In this document: positions 1-7,649 of the stretch, one piece after another
Numbering within the stretch: position 1 is the stretch's first letter
Layout of the letters: every line of letters begins with the position of its first letter
Assembly (NCBI RefSeq): GCF_039521325.1
Contig: NZ_BAAACD010000008.1
DNA length: 64,000 nt
From: Clostridium_X cadaveris
GTDB lineage: Bacteria > Bacillota > Clostridia > Clostridiales > Clostridiaceae
Direction: 5' to 3' (one strand)
Notes under the pieces: model-generated
Told to the model about the DNA's origin: nothing
The model's database searches: none
Seen by the model: only the letters and a program-made list of their open reading frames with translations
Program-made: the position numbers and the translations under genes

Positions 1-2
1 TG

Positions 3-515
3 GCATATGCTTACAAAATAGGTGACTCACCAGAATTAATTGAAGGTTCTTATACAGTCACATCAAATGATGATAGTTCAAATCTCTATAGGGAACAACA
101 AGATGTTGTTCAAGTTTTTAATAACGAAGCGGGAAAAATTTATTTAACAAATAACGACATATATTTGATGTCCCAAATAGTTTACGCGGAAAGCAAAGGA
201 GAACCTTATGATGGAAAAGTAGCTGTTGCTTCAGTTATATTAAATCGTACTTTGAATTCTGGATTTCCTAAGACTGTTGAGGGAGTTATAACACAAAAGA
301 ATGCATTTTCATGCGTTAGAGATGGTAAAATTTCCGTAACCCCTGACGATGACTGCAAAAAAGCAGTAATGGATGCTATAAAGGGAGTTGACCCTACCGA
401 TAGAGCCGTATTTTTCTACAACCCGAAAACTGCTACATCCCAATGGATGAAGAATGTTGAAAAGGTTAGTACGAAAACTATAGGTAATCATGTATTCTTT
501 AAGTCAAAAAAATAA
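3..515 (+). CDS. SleB-type cell wall/cortex hydrolase, C-terminal part (5' end outside window)
   Basis: The frame is open from base 3 through the left edge, so this is the C-terminal ~170 residues of a longer protein; the TTG/ATG at 165-170 is internal. The domain matches the Hydrolase_2 (SleB/CwlJ) family: a VYAESKGEPYDGKVAVASV block with the glutamate expected to be catalytic, then VILNR and a NAFSC segment. Family members hydrolyse peptidoglycan, often spore cortex, outside the membrane. The visible upstream residues (AYKIGDSPELIEGSYTVTS) resemble a LysM-like or linker segment, but too little is seen to assign it. The stop codon lies in the left arm of the terminator at 511-541. The family call is firm; whether this is a germination enzyme or a vegetative hydrolase cannot be decided. 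Confidence 0.8.
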   Translation, partial: AYAYKIGDSPELIEGSYTVTSNDDSSNLYREQQDVVQVFNNEAGKIYLTNNDIYLMSQIVYAESKGEPYDGKVAVASVILNRTLNSGFPKTVEGVITQKNAFSCVRDGKISVTPDDDCKKAVMDAIKGVDPTDRAVFFYNPKTATSQWMKNVEKVSTKTIGNHVFFKSKK

Positions 516-541
516 TGTGCATCACTGCACATTATTTTTTA
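511..541. terminator. Bidirectional intrinsic terminator between the SleB-like gene and trxB
   Basis: AATAATGTGCA (511-521), loop TCAC, then TGCACATTATT (526-536) form a perfect 11-bp stem. A T-run follows on the plus strand and the A-run at 505-512 gives a T-run on the minus strand, so it can serve both converging genes. Confidence 0.85.
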
Positions 542-1392
542 TTGTTTAAATAGCTCACTGCATTAAGTGCAGCTACTAATCCTTCACCTGATGATTTTAT
601 ATATTGATATGGCTTTCCTGTACAATCTCCTGCTGCAAAGCATCCTTTTAGATTTGTAGCCATCTGCCTATCAACTTCTACATGTCCATCAGTTATCTTT
701 AAACCTGGCATAAGCTGATCTGGTGATATACTATCCTTTAGGACGAAAACTCCATCTACTTCTAAAGTAGTGTTTGAAAGTTTAAGACTTCTTACCATAT
801 CGTTGCCTATAATCTCTACTGGATTCTCTCTCACTACTATTATATCTTCTCTAAGATTCTCTATATCCTTATACATAGGTATATAATAGACTGTTTCTGC
901 TAATTCCTTTACAAAGTTAGCTTCTTCTTCTTCCTTTTTATTATGAGCAATAATTGCTACTTTCTTTCCTTTGTATAAAGGAGCATCACATGTAGCACAA
1001 TATCCTACACCTTTCCCAAGGAATTCTTCTTCACCTTTTAAAGCCTTACCATACTCCATTCCTGTAGCAAGAATAACAGACTTCGCTTCATACATCTTTT
1101 CATTTACCATAAGAGCAAAATAATCTCCCATAGCATAAATAGCATTTATTCTCTCTGGAGTTATAGATATATCCATTGAATCTATATGTTTTTTAAAGGC
1201 TTCTTTAAGTTCTTCACCTTTTATGCCTGGAAGACCAAGGTAATTATTTATCTTTGGCGCTTTACTTACCTTGTTACTTAGATTTTCATTTCCAAATAGA
1301 ATTATATTTTTGTTTCTTATCTTGCAATTGATAGCTGCAGATAATCCAGCTGGACCACTGCCTACAATGGCAACGTCATATCTTTCGCTCAT
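532..1392 (-). CDS. trxB: Thioredoxin reductase-like flavoprotein lacking the NADPH motifs (probable ferredoxin-dependent type)
   Basis: A 286-residue class II pyridine nucleotide-disulfide oxidoreductase. The FAD-binding GSGPAG is at residues 11-16, the redox pair CATC at 132-135, and the C-terminal FAD segment GCFAAGDC at about 250-257. It reduces thioredoxin, encoded 15 bp upstream. Where NADPH-dependent enzymes carry GGGxSA and HRRxxxR, this protein has IIAHNKKEEE (147-156) and YYIPMYKD, so the pyridine nucleotide site appears lost. From established knowledge, a clostridial subfamily without these motifs takes electrons from ferredoxin (FFTR type), and I infer that assignment here. It is co-transcribed after trxA and ends at the terminator at 511-541. 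Confidence 0.85.
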   Translation of the reverse strand: MSERYDVAIVGSGPAGLSAAINCKIRNKNIILFGNENLSNKVSKAPKINNYLGLPGIKGEELKEAFKKHIDSMDISITPERINAIYAMGDYFALMVNEKMYEAKSVILATGMEYGKALKGEEEFLGKGVGYCATCDAPLYKGKKVAIIAHNKKEEEEANFVKELAETVYYIPMYKDIENLREDIIVVRENPVEIIGNDMVRSLKLSNTTLEVDGVFVLKDSISPDQLMPGLKITDGHVEVDRQMATNLKGCFAAGDCTGKPYQYIKSSGEGLVAALNAVSYLNNKK

Positions 1393-1407
1393 ATTATCAC
1401 CTTATTC

Positions 1408-1713
1408 TTAAATGTGTTTCTTAACTAATTGAACTAATTCTTCTTTTGGTCTAAATCCTACAGCCTTATCAACTAAGTTTCCATTTTTAAATACCATAAC
1501 TGTTGGTATGCTTGCAACACTGAATTGTTGAGGTATCTGTATATTTTCATCTACATTAAGTTTGCAGAACTTAACTTCTCCTAATTCTGCTGCTACATCC
1601 TCTAATACTGGTCCAAGCATCTTACAAGGTCCACACCATGGAGCCCAAAAATCTACAACTGCTATTCCTTCTGCTATTTCACTATTAAAATTTTCATCTT
1701 TTATCTCTAACAT
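1408..1713 (-). CDS. trxA: Thioredoxin
   Basis: A 101-residue thioredoxin fold protein with the active site WCGPC (Cys27 and Cys30) and the conserved cis-proline segment ASIPTVMVFKNG. It is a cytosolic dithiol donor for reductive enzymes and is re-reduced by the flavoprotein encoded immediately downstream (15 bp gap), so the two form an operon. The start ATG has GAAAGGAG at a normal distance. The transcript begins at a strong sigma-A promoter (1762-1790), and a CsoR/CstR-like palindrome lies between the start point and the ribosome site, suggesting repression relieved by sulfur or metal stress (inference). Confidence 0.96.
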   Translation of the reverse strand: MLEIKDENFNSEIAEGIAVVDFWAPWCGPCKMLGPVLEDVAAELGEVKFCKLNVDENIQIPQQFSVASIPTVMVFKNGNLVDKAVGFRPKEELVQLVKKHI

Positions 1714-1732
1714 AATTATTATCTCCTTTCAT

Positions 1733-1749
1733 ATACCCCTAAGGGGTAT
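1733..1749. promoter_or_regulatory. CsoR/CstR-like operator palindrome upstream of trxA
   Basis: ATACCCCT (1733-1740), one central base, then AGGGGTAT (1742-1749): a perfect 8-bp inverted repeat. Its G/C tracts stand out in AT-rich surroundings. ATACCCC-type palindromes resemble published operators of the CsoR/CstR (DUF156) repressor family. It begins about 6 bp downstream of the predicted trxA start point, where a bound repressor would block transcription. The repressor gene is not in this window. Confidence 0.5.
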
Positions 1750-1761
1750 CTCTATATTTAT

Positions 1762-1790
1762 ATATTAATACATAAATTTAAAATCGTCAA
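1762..1790 (-). promoter_or_regulatory. Sigma-A promoter of trxA-trxB
   Basis: On the minus strand, -35 TTGACG (1785-1790), 17-bp spacer, -10 TAATAT (1762-1767). The predicted start is near 1755, just upstream of the palindrome. Confidence 0.7.
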
Positions 1791-1792
1791 TA

Positions 1793-2965
1793 CTATTCTT
1801 CAAATGTTCCTTTAACTAAAATCTCATTATCTCTTATCATCCATTTTCCTTTTGCTATAACACTGTTTATTGAAAGATCCTCTTTCTTCACCAATACTAG
1901 GTCAGCATCTTTTCCTTGACTGATTCTTCCTTTAGCATTAAGTTTTAATGTATCAGCTACATTTGAAGTTATAACTCTTATAGCTGTTTCCATTGGTATT
2001 CCATCCTCTAAAACAGCATCTTTTACTTCTCCATAAAGAGTGCTTACTGAACCTATGCCTAAGCCTATAAATTTTCTGTTTTCATCAAATCTTGGAAGGC
2101 TTCCTTGACCATCTGAGGAAAACATGATATTGCTTATATCAACACCAGCTTCTAGCAGCTCCTTTAAAGCTGTACTTGCTTTTATAGATTCATCTTCTGC
2201 TGATGTATCAGAACTTGTAGTAAGATCTACATATCCTCCATTTTTCCCATAAGTTATAGCATCTTTGAACAAATCATGATTTCTATTGCAGTGAGTTGGT
2301 ACTATAACATGCTTTGGTATTTCTGTCTCTTCTATAAGTTTTGATAAATATCCAAACTTCCTCTTTCCATCTCCTAGGTGTACATGAACAACACCTGCTT
2401 TATGAGCAAGTATTCCAGCTACACTGGCTTCTGCTGCAAGAGCAGCAAAGCTTTCATATGTAGGTTGTGATGATCTATGATCCGATAACGCAATTTCACC
2501 TACGCCTATAATTTTAGGAATTATCATTATATCCTCTTTTACTGATTTTGTAACACTTTCTACTGGTATTCCATAGGAACCCGTATAGCTGTAAGTTGTT
2601 ATTCCATCTTCTTCTAATGCATACGCCTTTGCAAGAAGAGTTTTCATATCTCTGCATATTCCGTCTGTTCCAAGACATCCTACTACAGTAGTTATTCCAG
2701 CCTTAGTTAAAGTTGAAAGCTTTATTTCTGGAGTTCTTGTATTGAACCCACCTTCTCCACCTCCACCTATTAAATGGACATGAGCATCAATAAATCCCGG
2801 AAGAGCTATAAGACCTTCACCATCTACTTCTTCGATATCTAAAAAATTTACAGGTATTTTAATATCGTCAAATATCCCTTCTATTTTGTCATTTATAAGC
2901 ACTATTGTTTTTTTTCCTAAATACTCTGGTACATAAATTTCTATATTTTTAATTATCGTTATCAC
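1793..2965 (-). CDS. iadA: Isoaspartyl dipeptidase (beta-aspartyl peptidase)
   Basis: A 390-residue amidohydrolase-superfamily protein that hydrolyses beta-aspartyl dipeptides produced during turnover of damaged proteins. Metal and active-site residues are visible: HVH (62-64) in GFIDAHVHLIGGGG, HVHLGDGK (194-196), PTHCNRN (His225) and FSSDGQGS (Asp285). The lysine that is carboxylated in the E. coli enzyme appears to be replaced by Glu157 (GVGEIALSDHRS); a glutamate bridging the metals is plausible. The start is GTG with GGAGGA upstream. It follows the TPR gene on the same strand after 106 bp and ends before the trxA promoter, with no clear terminator. Confidence 0.92.
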   Translation of the reverse strand: MITIIKNIEIYVPEYLGKKTIVLINDKIEGIFDDIKIPVNFLDIEEVDGEGLIALPGFIDAHVHLIGGGGEGGFNTRTPEIKLSTLTKAGITTVVGCLGTDGICRDMKTLLAKAYALEEDGITTYSYTGSYGIPVESVTKSVKEDIMIIPKIIGVGEIALSDHRSSQPTYESFAALAAEASVAGILAHKAGVVHVHLGDGKRKFGYLSKLIEETEIPKHVIVPTHCNRNHDLFKDAITYGKNGGYVDLTTSSDTSAEDESIKASTALKELLEAGVDISNIMFSSDGQGSLPRFDENRKFIGLGIGSVSTLYGEVKDAVLEDGIPMETAIRVITSNVADTLKLNAKGRISQGKDADLVLVKKEDLSINSVIAKGKWMIRDNEILVKGTFEE

Positions 2966-3071
2966 AGTTCTCCTCCTCTCTTTTCTTAGGTTGTTTATTT
3001 ATTATAAATATTATTCTTTAAGTTGTTTCTATAATCCTTTCAATTTATGTTTTTATATCTTAAGATTGTTT

Positions 3072-3401
3072 TTATATGTAACATCTTCCTATTATAAAAA
3101 TCGGTATTGAATTTCCTTCCTTGGTATATTTCTTAGATATTTTCCCAAGCTCTTTTATAAGAAGTTTTGCTTCTTTATTTTTCTTATCCATGTTTAGTAC
3201 TTCTTTATAGTATTTCCTTGCTAGATCATATTTCCCTAAAGCGAAATAACACTTCCCTATTAAAATCTTAACTTCAATTTTTTCAATTGATTTTTCTCCA
3301 CATTCATAAAGCAACATTATCAACGCATCTTTTATTTTCATATCTTTATATAGTTTTTCTGCCTCATCATAATGTCCATCAATATATGCGTAACTCTCCA
3401 T
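3072..3401 (-). CDS. Small TPR-like protein of unknown function
   Basis: About 109 residues from the ATG at 3401, preferred over a longer frame because GGAGGA (3413-3418) lies 11 bp upstream. The middle reads as tetratricopeptide helices (ILIGKCYFALGKYDLARKYY, then VLNMDKKNKEAKLL), a fold that binds other proteins. No signal peptide or catalytic motif is seen. It lies between iadA and the anti-sigma gene on the same strand, separated from the latter by the terminator at 3446-3471. The function is not recognised. Confidence 0.65.
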   Translation of the reverse strand: MESYAYIDGHYDEAEKLYKDMKIKDALIMLLYECGEKSIEKIEVKILIGKCYFALGKYDLARKYYKEVLNMDKKNKEAKLLIKELGKISKKYTKEGNSIPIFIIGRCYI

Positions 3402-3445
3402 AATATACACACTCCTCCAATTAATAAAATACACATCTTGACATA

Positions 3446-3471
3446 AAAAGAAAGAGGTTTTACCCTCTTTT
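3446..3471 (-). terminator. Intrinsic terminator after the anti-sigma gene
   Basis: AAAGAGG (3451-3457) pairs with CCTCTTT (3464-3470). On the minus strand a CTTTTT tract follows, ending the sigma/anti-sigma transcript. Confidence 0.65.
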
Positions 3472-3549
3472 CATATAAAGTCAATCCTCAAAATTCACAT
3501 ACATATTGTACCATTTATGCATTTATCTTTCAATCACTTACTTAAAGAA

Positions 3550-4728
3550 TCATTCGACACCCAATCCTTTAAGAAATGTCTTTTCGTATTTATTTTCTAA
3601 CATTACTCTCTTTATATATCTTTTCCTATTGCCATCATCTTTAACACATAAAAAGTCTATTAAAAATTCCCTCTTTCCTTCTTCTTCATTACCTATTTTA
3701 TATATTTTATTTAAATATATATCAGAATCCATATATTTTTTATTAATTTTAGATCCTTCTAGAATACCACTTATAAACTCATAATCATCATTTTTTATAG
3801 CTTCAATTATTTTGTTTAAATATATTCTTACTTCATTATTTTCATCTGTTGTCACATCTTTAAAATCTACATATTCCACACCTTTTCCTATTTGCCTTCC
3901 AGTTTCATCTACACTTGTTGTATCTATTCTTATTTGATTGTGATTTATTGTAAATTCCCTGAATACATCATTACTTGTTTCCGTTCCATATATGATGTCA
4001 AAGCTTAAATTCTCAAGATTCAACACTATAAGTTTATTCCCTCCCTGAAGTTTACTATCTTTATCGCTTAAGAGAATCATTATATTATTATCTTCCATCC
4101 ACTTAAATTCATAAATCTTAATATCAGAGTTATTCTTACTTTTAAAAGTCAATTTATAGCTCTTCTTTATATTGTTATCTGTAAAAAATATGAATGGTTT
4201 CATATCGGTCTGATCTTCATCATTATATATAGCCATAGTATATCTACTATCCTTAGAATTATTCCATGATAACCCTTTTAGCTCGTCACTTATAGATATT
4301 TCTTCTGAGGTAATATCAAAAGTAATTTTTGACATACTTTCATCATGTTTAAGAGGCACTATTTCTGATGATGTACTAAAGAGATTTTTTATAAAAGGAG
4401 CTAAAATCAGCATACCTATAATCATAGCAACTATGGCTCCATATGATTTAAAGCTTTTACAAAATTTATAGTATAGTTTGTTGCCATTCTTGTTAGAGTA
4501 TTTGTTTCTATCTATGGATTCCAATACTGAATTTCTAGTGCTGTCAAATTCAATATAAGTATTGTCAAAAGCTCTCTTAAAAGTGTCATCCATTGCTTTT
4601 TCTTCTTCAAAAACTTCCCTGCATTTCATGCACTGTTCTTTGTGCATATCCATGGACTTTTCCATATCTCTGGATAAATCACCTTCCATATATTCATACA
4701 TATGATCTCTAAAAGTTTTACACTTCAC
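3550..4728 (-). CDS. Membrane anti-sigma factor with zinc-finger (ZAS) domain
   Basis: A 392-residue protein. The N-terminal ~45 residues carry a zinc-binding HKEQCMKC motif (H..C..C) typical of ZAS anti-sigma factors, which hold an ECF sigma factor inactive in the cytosol. One membrane helix (YGAIVAMIIGMLILAPFI) is at about residues 95-112. The remainder is an extracytoplasmic domain of unknown family, presumably the sensor. The start is GTG with AAGGAGG, 3 bp after the sigma gene stop, so the pair is probably translationally coupled. The inducing signal cannot be told from sequence. Confidence 0.85.
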   Translation of the reverse strand: MKCKTFRDHMYEYMEGDLSRDMEKSMDMHKEQCMKCREVFEEEKAMDDTFKRAFDNTYIEFDSTRNSVLESIDRNKYSNKNGNKLYYKFCKSFKSYGAIVAMIIGMLILAPFIKNLFSTSSEIVPLKHDESMSKITFDITSEEISISDELKGLSWNNSKDSRYTMAIYNDEDQTDMKPFIFFTDNNIKKSYKLTFKSKNNSDIKIYEFKWMEDNNIMILLSDKDSKLQGGNKLIVLNLENLSFDIIYGTETSNDVFREFTINHNQIRIDTTSVDETGRQIGKGVEYVDFKDVTTDENNEVRIYLNKIIEAIKNDDYEFISGILEGSKINKKYMDSDIYLNKIYKIGNEEEGKREFLIDFLCVKDDGNRKRYIKRVMLENKYEKTFLKGLGVE

Positions 4729-4731
4729 AAA

Positions 4732-5286
4732 CTACACCTCCTTTTCTCTTTGTTCCCTTTCATAATGTTTTTTGAAACTGTCTCTTATTTTATAATATCG
4801 TCTTTTTACTGCTCCTTCTGTCATGCCCATAACCTCTCCTATATCTACGAAAGTTGTTCCACTGGAATATTTTAAAGTTATAATTTGTCTGTCTATATCT
4901 CCAAGCTTACCTATGAAATCTCTTATTATAAGCTTAGCTTCCCTTATTTCCATAGCTTCTTCTGGACCTGGATTCTTATCATAAATATAAGTTATGTCCT
5001 CAATATTAGCCTCATAAACTCTCTTATATTTCCTTATATAATCTATACATTTATTTCTAGCTATCTTTAAAAGCCAATTTTTAAATTTATATTTTTTATC
5101 ATACATATAAAGCTTGTTATATACTATAATAAATACTTCCTGAGTCACATCTTGAGCTGCTTCTCTATCATTTATCATATTATAAGCAAATGAAAAAACC
5201 ATATGCTCATATTTGTTCATAAGTATAGAAAAACTATCTACATTTCCTTTTAGCACTTCCTTTATGAGTTTTAAGTCCTCATCCAA
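4732..5286 (-). CDS. ECF-type RNA polymerase sigma factor
   Basis: A 184-residue group 4 sigma-70 factor. Region 2 is at about 20-90 (YEHMVFSFAYNMINDREAAQDVTQEVF, here split: helix 2.2 then WLLKIARNKCIDYIR) and region 4 at about 125-175 (ITLKYSSGTTFVDIGEVMGM, a helix-turn-helix). The start is TTG at 5286, after a GGGGGAAGAGG ribosome site. It directs RNA polymerase to stress promoters and is inhibited by the membrane anti-sigma encoded immediately downstream. A candidate autoregulatory promoter is at 5324-5349. The subgroup was not resolved. Confidence 0.92.
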   Translation of the reverse strand: MDEDLKLIKEVLKGNVDSFSILMNKYEHMVFSFAYNMINDREAAQDVTQEVFIIVYNKLYMYDKKYKFKNWLLKIARNKCIDYIRKYKRVYEANIEDITYIYDKNPGPEEAMEIREAKLIIRDFIGKLGDIDRQIITLKYSSGTTFVDIGEVMGMTEGAVKRRYYKIRDSFKKHYEREQREKEV

Positions 5287-5323
5287 AGCCTCTTCCCCCT
5301 TATCCTAACCTCTCATTAATATA

Positions 5324-5349
5324 TACGAAATTTTTCCCATATTGTAACC
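5324..5349 (-). promoter_or_regulatory. Candidate ECF-type autoregulatory promoter
   Basis: On the minus strand GGTTAC (5344-5349), a 16-bp spacer and CGTA (5324-5327). The CGTA -10 and 16-bp spacing fit ECF promoters, but the -35 is not the usual AAC form, so this is only a candidate. Confidence 0.35.
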
Positions 5350-5423
5350 TTAAATTTTAATTTTATCTTATTAATATTATACAAGCTGTTTAATTTTATT
5401 TGTAACAATTTCCATTAAAAATC

Positions 5424-5461
5424 AAAAAAATATACTGCAAAGCTAATTGCTTTACAGTATA
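5424..5461 (-). terminator. Intrinsic terminator of ptsI
   Basis: TATACTGCAAAGC (5431-5443), loop TAATT, GCTTTACAGTATA (5449-5461). In the minus-strand RNA the single irregular position becomes a G-U pair. A seven-T run follows (5430 down to 5424). Confidence 0.9.
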
Positions 5462-5494
5462 TCTATATGGACTAACGTCTAAATATCAAATAAG

Positions 5495-7111
5495 TTATTC
5501 TTGATCTATTATTATTTTTTTAGCTCCAAGTATTGACGATGCACTCATAGAGAATTCATCTAATCCATACTCTACAAGAGTAGCTATAGCTGTTTCATCA
5601 CCAGCCATTTCTCCGCACATTCCACACCATTTTCCTGCTGAGTGAGCACCTTCAATTGTCATCTTTATAAGTCTTAAAACTGCTGGATGCATTGGGTTAT
5701 ATAAGTAAGATACCTTCTCACTCATTCTGTCTGCAGCTAATGTATATTGGATTAAGTCATTTGTTCCTATTGAGAAGAAATCAACATGCTTTGCAAGCTC
5801 ATCAGCCATTACAGCAGCTGCTGGTATTTCTACCATTATTCCTATTTCGATAGAATCACTAACTTTTTGTCCCTCATTTAACAATTCAGCTTTGCACTCC
5901 TCTACAAAGCTCTTAGCCTGTTCAAATTCGCTTAAAGATGATATCATTGGGAACATTATCTTTAAGTTTCCATAGTAAGAAGCTCTAAGTAAAGCTCTTA
6001 TTTGAACCTTGAATATATCTTTTCTATCTAAGCATAATCTTATAGCTCTGTATCCAAGGAATGGATTCATTTCCTCTGGCATTGGAAGATAAGTAAGCTT
6101 TTTGTCTCCTCCGATGTCTAGAGTTCTTATAACAACTGGCTTTCCTTCCATTTTCTCTAGAACATATTTGTATGCCTCATATTGTTCTTCTTCTGTTGGC
6201 ATATCATCTCTATCCATATATAAGAATTCTGTTCTGAAAAGACCTATTCCATCTGCTCCGTTTTCTATAACTTTGTGAACATCTTCTGGCTTTCCTATGT
6301 TTCCGCACACTTCTATTCTCTTACCAGATTTAGTCTTAACTTTTACATCGATAAGCTTTTTAAGTTCTTCTTTTTCTTTTTCGTAAGCATCTCTCTTAGC
6401 TTCATATTCTTTTACTGTAGCTTCATCTGGGTGTAATATTACATTTCCCTCTACTCCATCTACTATTATGAAGTCTCCGTCCTTTACGCTGCTTGTTATA
6501 TCATTTAATCCAACTATTGCTGGTATTTCTAATGTTCTAGCCATTATAGCACTATGAGATGTTCTTCCTCCGATATCAGTAAGGAATGCTACAACCTTGC
6601 TTCTGTCAAGCTGTGCTGTATCTGATGGAGTTAAATCATATGCTACTACTATTGTGTTTGTTGCTTCTATATTAAGTCCCATAGCTTTTCCAGCTAAGTT
6701 TAATTTTATTCTATTGGCAACATCCTTTATATCTGCTGCTCTTTCTCTCATATATTCATCTTCCATTGATTCAAATATCATTAAGAAAGTTTGTGCAACT
6801 GAATCAACAGCTTTTAAAGCATTAGAGTTGTTTGATTCTATTTCCATTTCCATAGCACCAGTAAATTCTGGGTCATCTAAAAGCATGATATGACTATCAA
6901 AAACTGCAGCCTTTTCTTCTCCCATTTCTGCTAAAGCTTTTTCTTTTATAGATGTAAGCTGAGCTTTACATTGCTCTAAAGCATTTTGAAGTCTTTCTTT
7001 TTCCGCTTGAATGTCAGTTACCTTTTCATCAGTTATTATTAGCTCATCATTTTCTTTTAATACTACTGTTCCTATTGCATATCCTTTAGATGCTGCTATT
7101 CCTTTTTTCAT
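5495..7111 (-). CDS. ptsI: Phosphoenolpyruvate-protein phosphotransferase (PTS Enzyme I)
   Basis: About 538 residues. It transfers phosphate from phosphoenolpyruvate to HPr, the first step of PTS sugar uptake and signalling. Visible features are the phospho-histidine loop GGRTSHSAIMART (His near 187), the PEP-binding barrel with GLFRTEFLYMDR, and the C-terminal MCGEMAGD. A GTG start six bases further up (7117) is possible, but the ATG at 7111 matches the usual MKKGIAAS N-terminus. No HPr gene lies beside it. The upstream DNA has a -24/-12 promoter rather than a clear sigma-A one, and the divergent neighbour is a sigma-54 activator with an HPr-like domain, so control by that regulator is likely. 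Confidence 0.96.
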   Translation of the reverse strand: MKKGIAASKGYAIGTVVLKENDELIITDEKVTDIQAEKERLQNALEQCKAQLTSIKEKALAEMGEEKAAVFDSHIMLLDDPEFTGAMEMEIESNNSNALKAVDSVAQTFLMIFESMEDEYMRERAADIKDVANRIKLNLAGKAMGLNIEATNTIVVAYDLTPSDTAQLDRSKVVAFLTDIGGRTSHSAIMARTLEIPAIVGLNDITSSVKDGDFIIVDGVEGNVILHPDEATVKEYEAKRDAYEKEKEELKKLIDVKVKTKSGKRIEVCGNIGKPEDVHKVIENGADGIGLFRTEFLYMDRDDMPTEEEQYEAYKYVLEKMEGKPVVIRTLDIGGDKKLTYLPMPEEMNPFLGYRAIRLCLDRKDIFKVQIRALLRASYYGNLKIMFPMISSLSEFEQAKSFVEECKAELLNEGQKVSDSIEIGIMVEIPAAAVMADELAKHVDFFSIGTNDLIQYTLAADRMSEKVSYLYNPMHPAVLRLIKMTIEGAHSAGKWCGMCGEMAGDETAIATLVEYGLDEFSMSASSILGAKKIIIDQE

Positions 7112-7152
7112 ACTCACTCTTCCTCCTAAATATCATCTTATCCTTAATATAT

Positions 7153-7170
7153 TAGCAATTATCATGCCAA
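7153..7170 (-). promoter_or_regulatory. Sigma-54 (-24/-12) promoter of ptsI
   Basis: The minus-strand sequence TTGGCATGATAATTGCTA has GG at -25/-24 and GC at -13/-12 with exactly 10 bp between, matching the sigma-54 consensus (TGGCAC-N5-TTGC) closely. The predicted start is near 7143, about 32 bp before the ptsI ATG. This agrees with the divergent sigma-54 activator. Confidence 0.8.
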
Positions 7171-7242
7171 TATTGTCGAAACTTCTGAGTCCCTTTACTT
7201 TCAATGATTACCTAGTATTTTCGTAAATTCTCAGAATCAATA

Positions 7243-7267
7243 TACCTTGATAAAATTTATCAAGGTA
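7243..7267. promoter_or_regulatory. Enhancer-like palindrome 1 (TTGATA-N5-TATCAA)
   Basis: TACCTTGATAAA (7243-7254), one central base, then the exact reverse complement to 7267: a perfect 12-bp inverted repeat centred about 112 bp upstream of the predicted ptsI start. It contains the TTGATA-N5-TATCAA core shared with the two sites below, and is probably a binding site for the activator's C-terminal Fis-type helix-turn-helix. Confidence 0.65.
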
Positions 7268-7449
7268 CAAAACATTATTTTCTTATCATTCGTAATTTCA
7301 AGATAAATTTCTATATTGCCTCTGCTATATTAATACTTATTTATATAGTTCCCACAAAGTTTATATTTTACATGAGAAATTATATGTAAGTATGTGTTTT
7401 TTTATATGAAAATTCTCTAGACTTTCTGAAGATTTTAAATTAATATAGA

Positions 7450-7470
7450 TATTGATAAAAAGTATCAATA
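7450..7470. promoter_or_regulatory. Enhancer-like palindrome 2 (TTGATA-N5-TATCAA)
   Basis: TATTGATA (7450-7457), AAAAG, TATCAATA (7463-7470). It has the same core and spacing as palindrome 1, about 190 bp before the regulator start. Confidence 0.6.
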
Positions 7471-7482
7471 CTTTTAGAAAAT

Positions 7483-7500
7483 CTGATAATTTTTATCAAG
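7483..7500. promoter_or_regulatory. Enhancer-like palindrome 3 (one mismatch)
   Basis: CTGATA (7483-7488), ATTTT, TATCAA (7494-7499). It has the same N5 spacing with one mismatch in the left arm. It is centred 31 bp from palindrome 2, about three helical turns, allowing the pair to bind on one face. Confidence 0.5.
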
Positions 7501-7649
7501 TTTATAAACTGACTTTTATCTTAAATCCTATTTTCGACTCCATTTGAAACTAAAAAGTCGTTATTTAAAGGTATAAGCCTTATTATCTCTCACTTAAAAA
7601 AGGTGTGAGAATAAAAAAACTAGTCATAAAATTAAAGAGGTGAAATAAT

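Noticed and set aside
165..515. Treating the SleB-like frame as a complete small protein starting at 165
   Set aside because: The reading frame is open upstream to base 3 and the TTG at 165 falls just inside the conserved domain.
7588..7614. TCTCAC/GTGAGA hairpin before the sigma-54 activator as an attenuator
   Set aside because: Only 6 bp, long loop, followed by an A-run rather than a T-run on the coding strand.
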